Shown piece after piece: positions 14,128-14,819 of a stretch of DNA of 14,819 nt. Made by a program: the position numbers and the translations under genes. Under the pieces are notes generated by a model that did no database searches, was not told the origin of the DNA, and saw only the letters and a program-made list of their open reading frames with translations. How positions within the stretch are numbered: the first letter of the stretch is position 1; each line of letters starts with the position of its first letter. The stretch is from positions 1-14,819 of the forward strand of contig JBNLBT010000082.1 of NCBI GenBank assembly GCA_050303435.1. Direction: 5' to 3'. Origin of the DNA: JBNLBT01 sp050303435 (GTDB lineage: Bacteria; Pseudomonadota; Gammaproteobacteria; Xanthomonadales; Marinicellaceae).

Positions 14128-14819
14128 TCAATCCACTGAGTTTTTGAATATCACGTCATACAGTTCGACGGAACCGATGTCACAGCGCGCCGTTCCAAGG
14201 AGGCTGTGGTCCAGCGGTCGGGGCGCCATGCGATTGTCCACCGCGCGACAGGTGTTGTCATTGCCGGCGTCGTGTGGCAGCGGATTGCCGGCATCAATCG
14301 CCGGTGAACCGGGCATCGGCAGCTGCACCTGGAAATAATCGCTGTGGGCATTGATCGGCGCCAATGGCATCAGCATGGGATCGGTGTTGTCCAGGTTGCC
14401 GGGCGCCACCGGTAAAGGACAGGTGCCGTCGCCGATGATGTTGTGACCGCCGTCAGCATCGCCAAGATTGATCAGGCCATTGGAAAACCCATCGCAATCG
14501 CGCGACAGGTTGTTGGCCACGATGCTGTGACGCATCATCAGGGTGTACTGGTCCGCATCGGGTTCAAAATCAAAGAAATCCAGCCCGTAAAAGCCGTTGC
14601 CCGTCACGGTGCTGTTGAGCATGTACAAGGAGCCATTCATCACCAGGGTGCCGCCCACGCACTGCGCCGGTTGACCGGGTTCAATGCCGTTGTCGCTGAC
14701 CGTGCTGTTGATCAGGAAATAATCCGATTCGCTGTGGTGGTGTTCAATCGCGGTGGTGCAGAAGACGTAACTGGGCGCCACGTTGTTGTGGTGAATGCTG
14801 GACGATTCGATGCGCAATT
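14128..14819 (-). CDS. C-terminal part of an exported 'choice-of-anchor Q' / right-handed beta-helix protein (partial)
   Basis: The frame is open from the right edge to TGA at 14130-14128, leaving about 230 C-terminal residues; the N-terminus is outside the window. The sequence has the Asn/Ser/Thr-rich short repeats of a right-handed beta-helix (INSTVSDNG, LNSTVTGNG, HSIVANN). It then has the ending typical of choice-of-anchor Q proteins: GHNIIGDGTC, a PML-PLA segment, PGSPAIDAGN, then C-x-x-x-D-x-R and finally CDIGSVE. Six cysteines fit an exported protein. Such proteins are usually large, secreted or surface-attached; beta-helix folds often bind or cleave polysaccharides, but no catalytic residues can be assigned here. 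No PEP-CTERM or other sorting tail is seen at the end. It converges on the M28 peptidase gene. Confidence 0.75.
   Translation of the reverse strand, partial: LRIESSSIHHNNVAPSYVFCTTAIEHHHSESDYFLINSTVSDNGIEPGQPAQCVGGTLVMNGSLYMLNSTVTGNGFYGLDFFDFEPDADQYTLMMRHSIVANNLSRDCDGFSNGLINLGDADGGHNIIGDGTCPLPVAPGNLDNTDPMLMPLAPINAHSDYFQVQLPMPGSPAIDAGNPLPHDAGNDNTCRAVDNRMAPRPLDHSLLGTARCDIGSVELYDVIFKNSVD

Overview
The window reads as chromosomal DNA from a gammaproteobacterium. By eye it is moderately GC-rich and densely coded on both strands. The best clue to lineage is a 41-residue ribosomal protein L36 of the cysteine-poor (YkgO-like) type. As I remember it, its sequence is very close to the L36 of Xanthomonadales/Lysobacterales. 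The C-terminal part of a secreted 'choice-of-anchor Q' protein fits marine relatives of that order, but this placement is inference. I see no tRNA, rRNA, CRISPR array, insertion sequence, integrase, phage gene or attachment site.

Layout. (1) Positions 1-74 hold the 3' end of an unidentified gene, followed by a leader region with a TATAAT box. (2) 299-3132 encode a type II NADH dehydrogenase and an NhaC-type Na+/H+ antiporter. Each has its own start signals, and both act on membrane energetics. (3) 3159-3393 is a compact one-gene unit: promoter, L36 gene, and a textbook intrinsic terminator. (4) 3463-5622 encode a long acetyl-CoA hydrolase/CoA-transferase family protein. It converges on a small minus-strand operon (6332-5639) encoding a YhbY RNA-binding protein and an Mth938-like protein. 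(5) 6384-13987 is one long plus-strand run: rlmE, ftsH, folP, glmM, a TolB-like beta-propeller protein and a secreted M28 peptidase with a PDZ domain. Its first four genes, and the divergent yhbY, keep the order known from E. coli and many other gammaproteobacteria. The last two are a lineage-specific addition, joined to glmM by 4-base start/stop overlaps. (6) After a hairpin at 14065-14094, a minus-strand gene for a secreted right-handed beta-helix-like protein runs off the right edge.

How the parts fit. The rlmE-to-glmM block combines ribosome maturation (RlmE, YhbY), membrane protein quality control (FtsH), folate synthesis (FolP) and the entry step to UDP-GlcNAc for peptidoglycan and LPS (GlmM). 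The two exported proteins downstream appear co-transcribed with that core.

The window is mostly housekeeping, and I do not see a convincing undescribed system. The points most worth a second look are two atypical residues near the active site of FolP, the overlapping divergent -10 boxes between yhbY and rlmE, a palindrome holding both stop codons between two convergent genes, the exported pair coupled to glmM, and the TTG start of ftsH.
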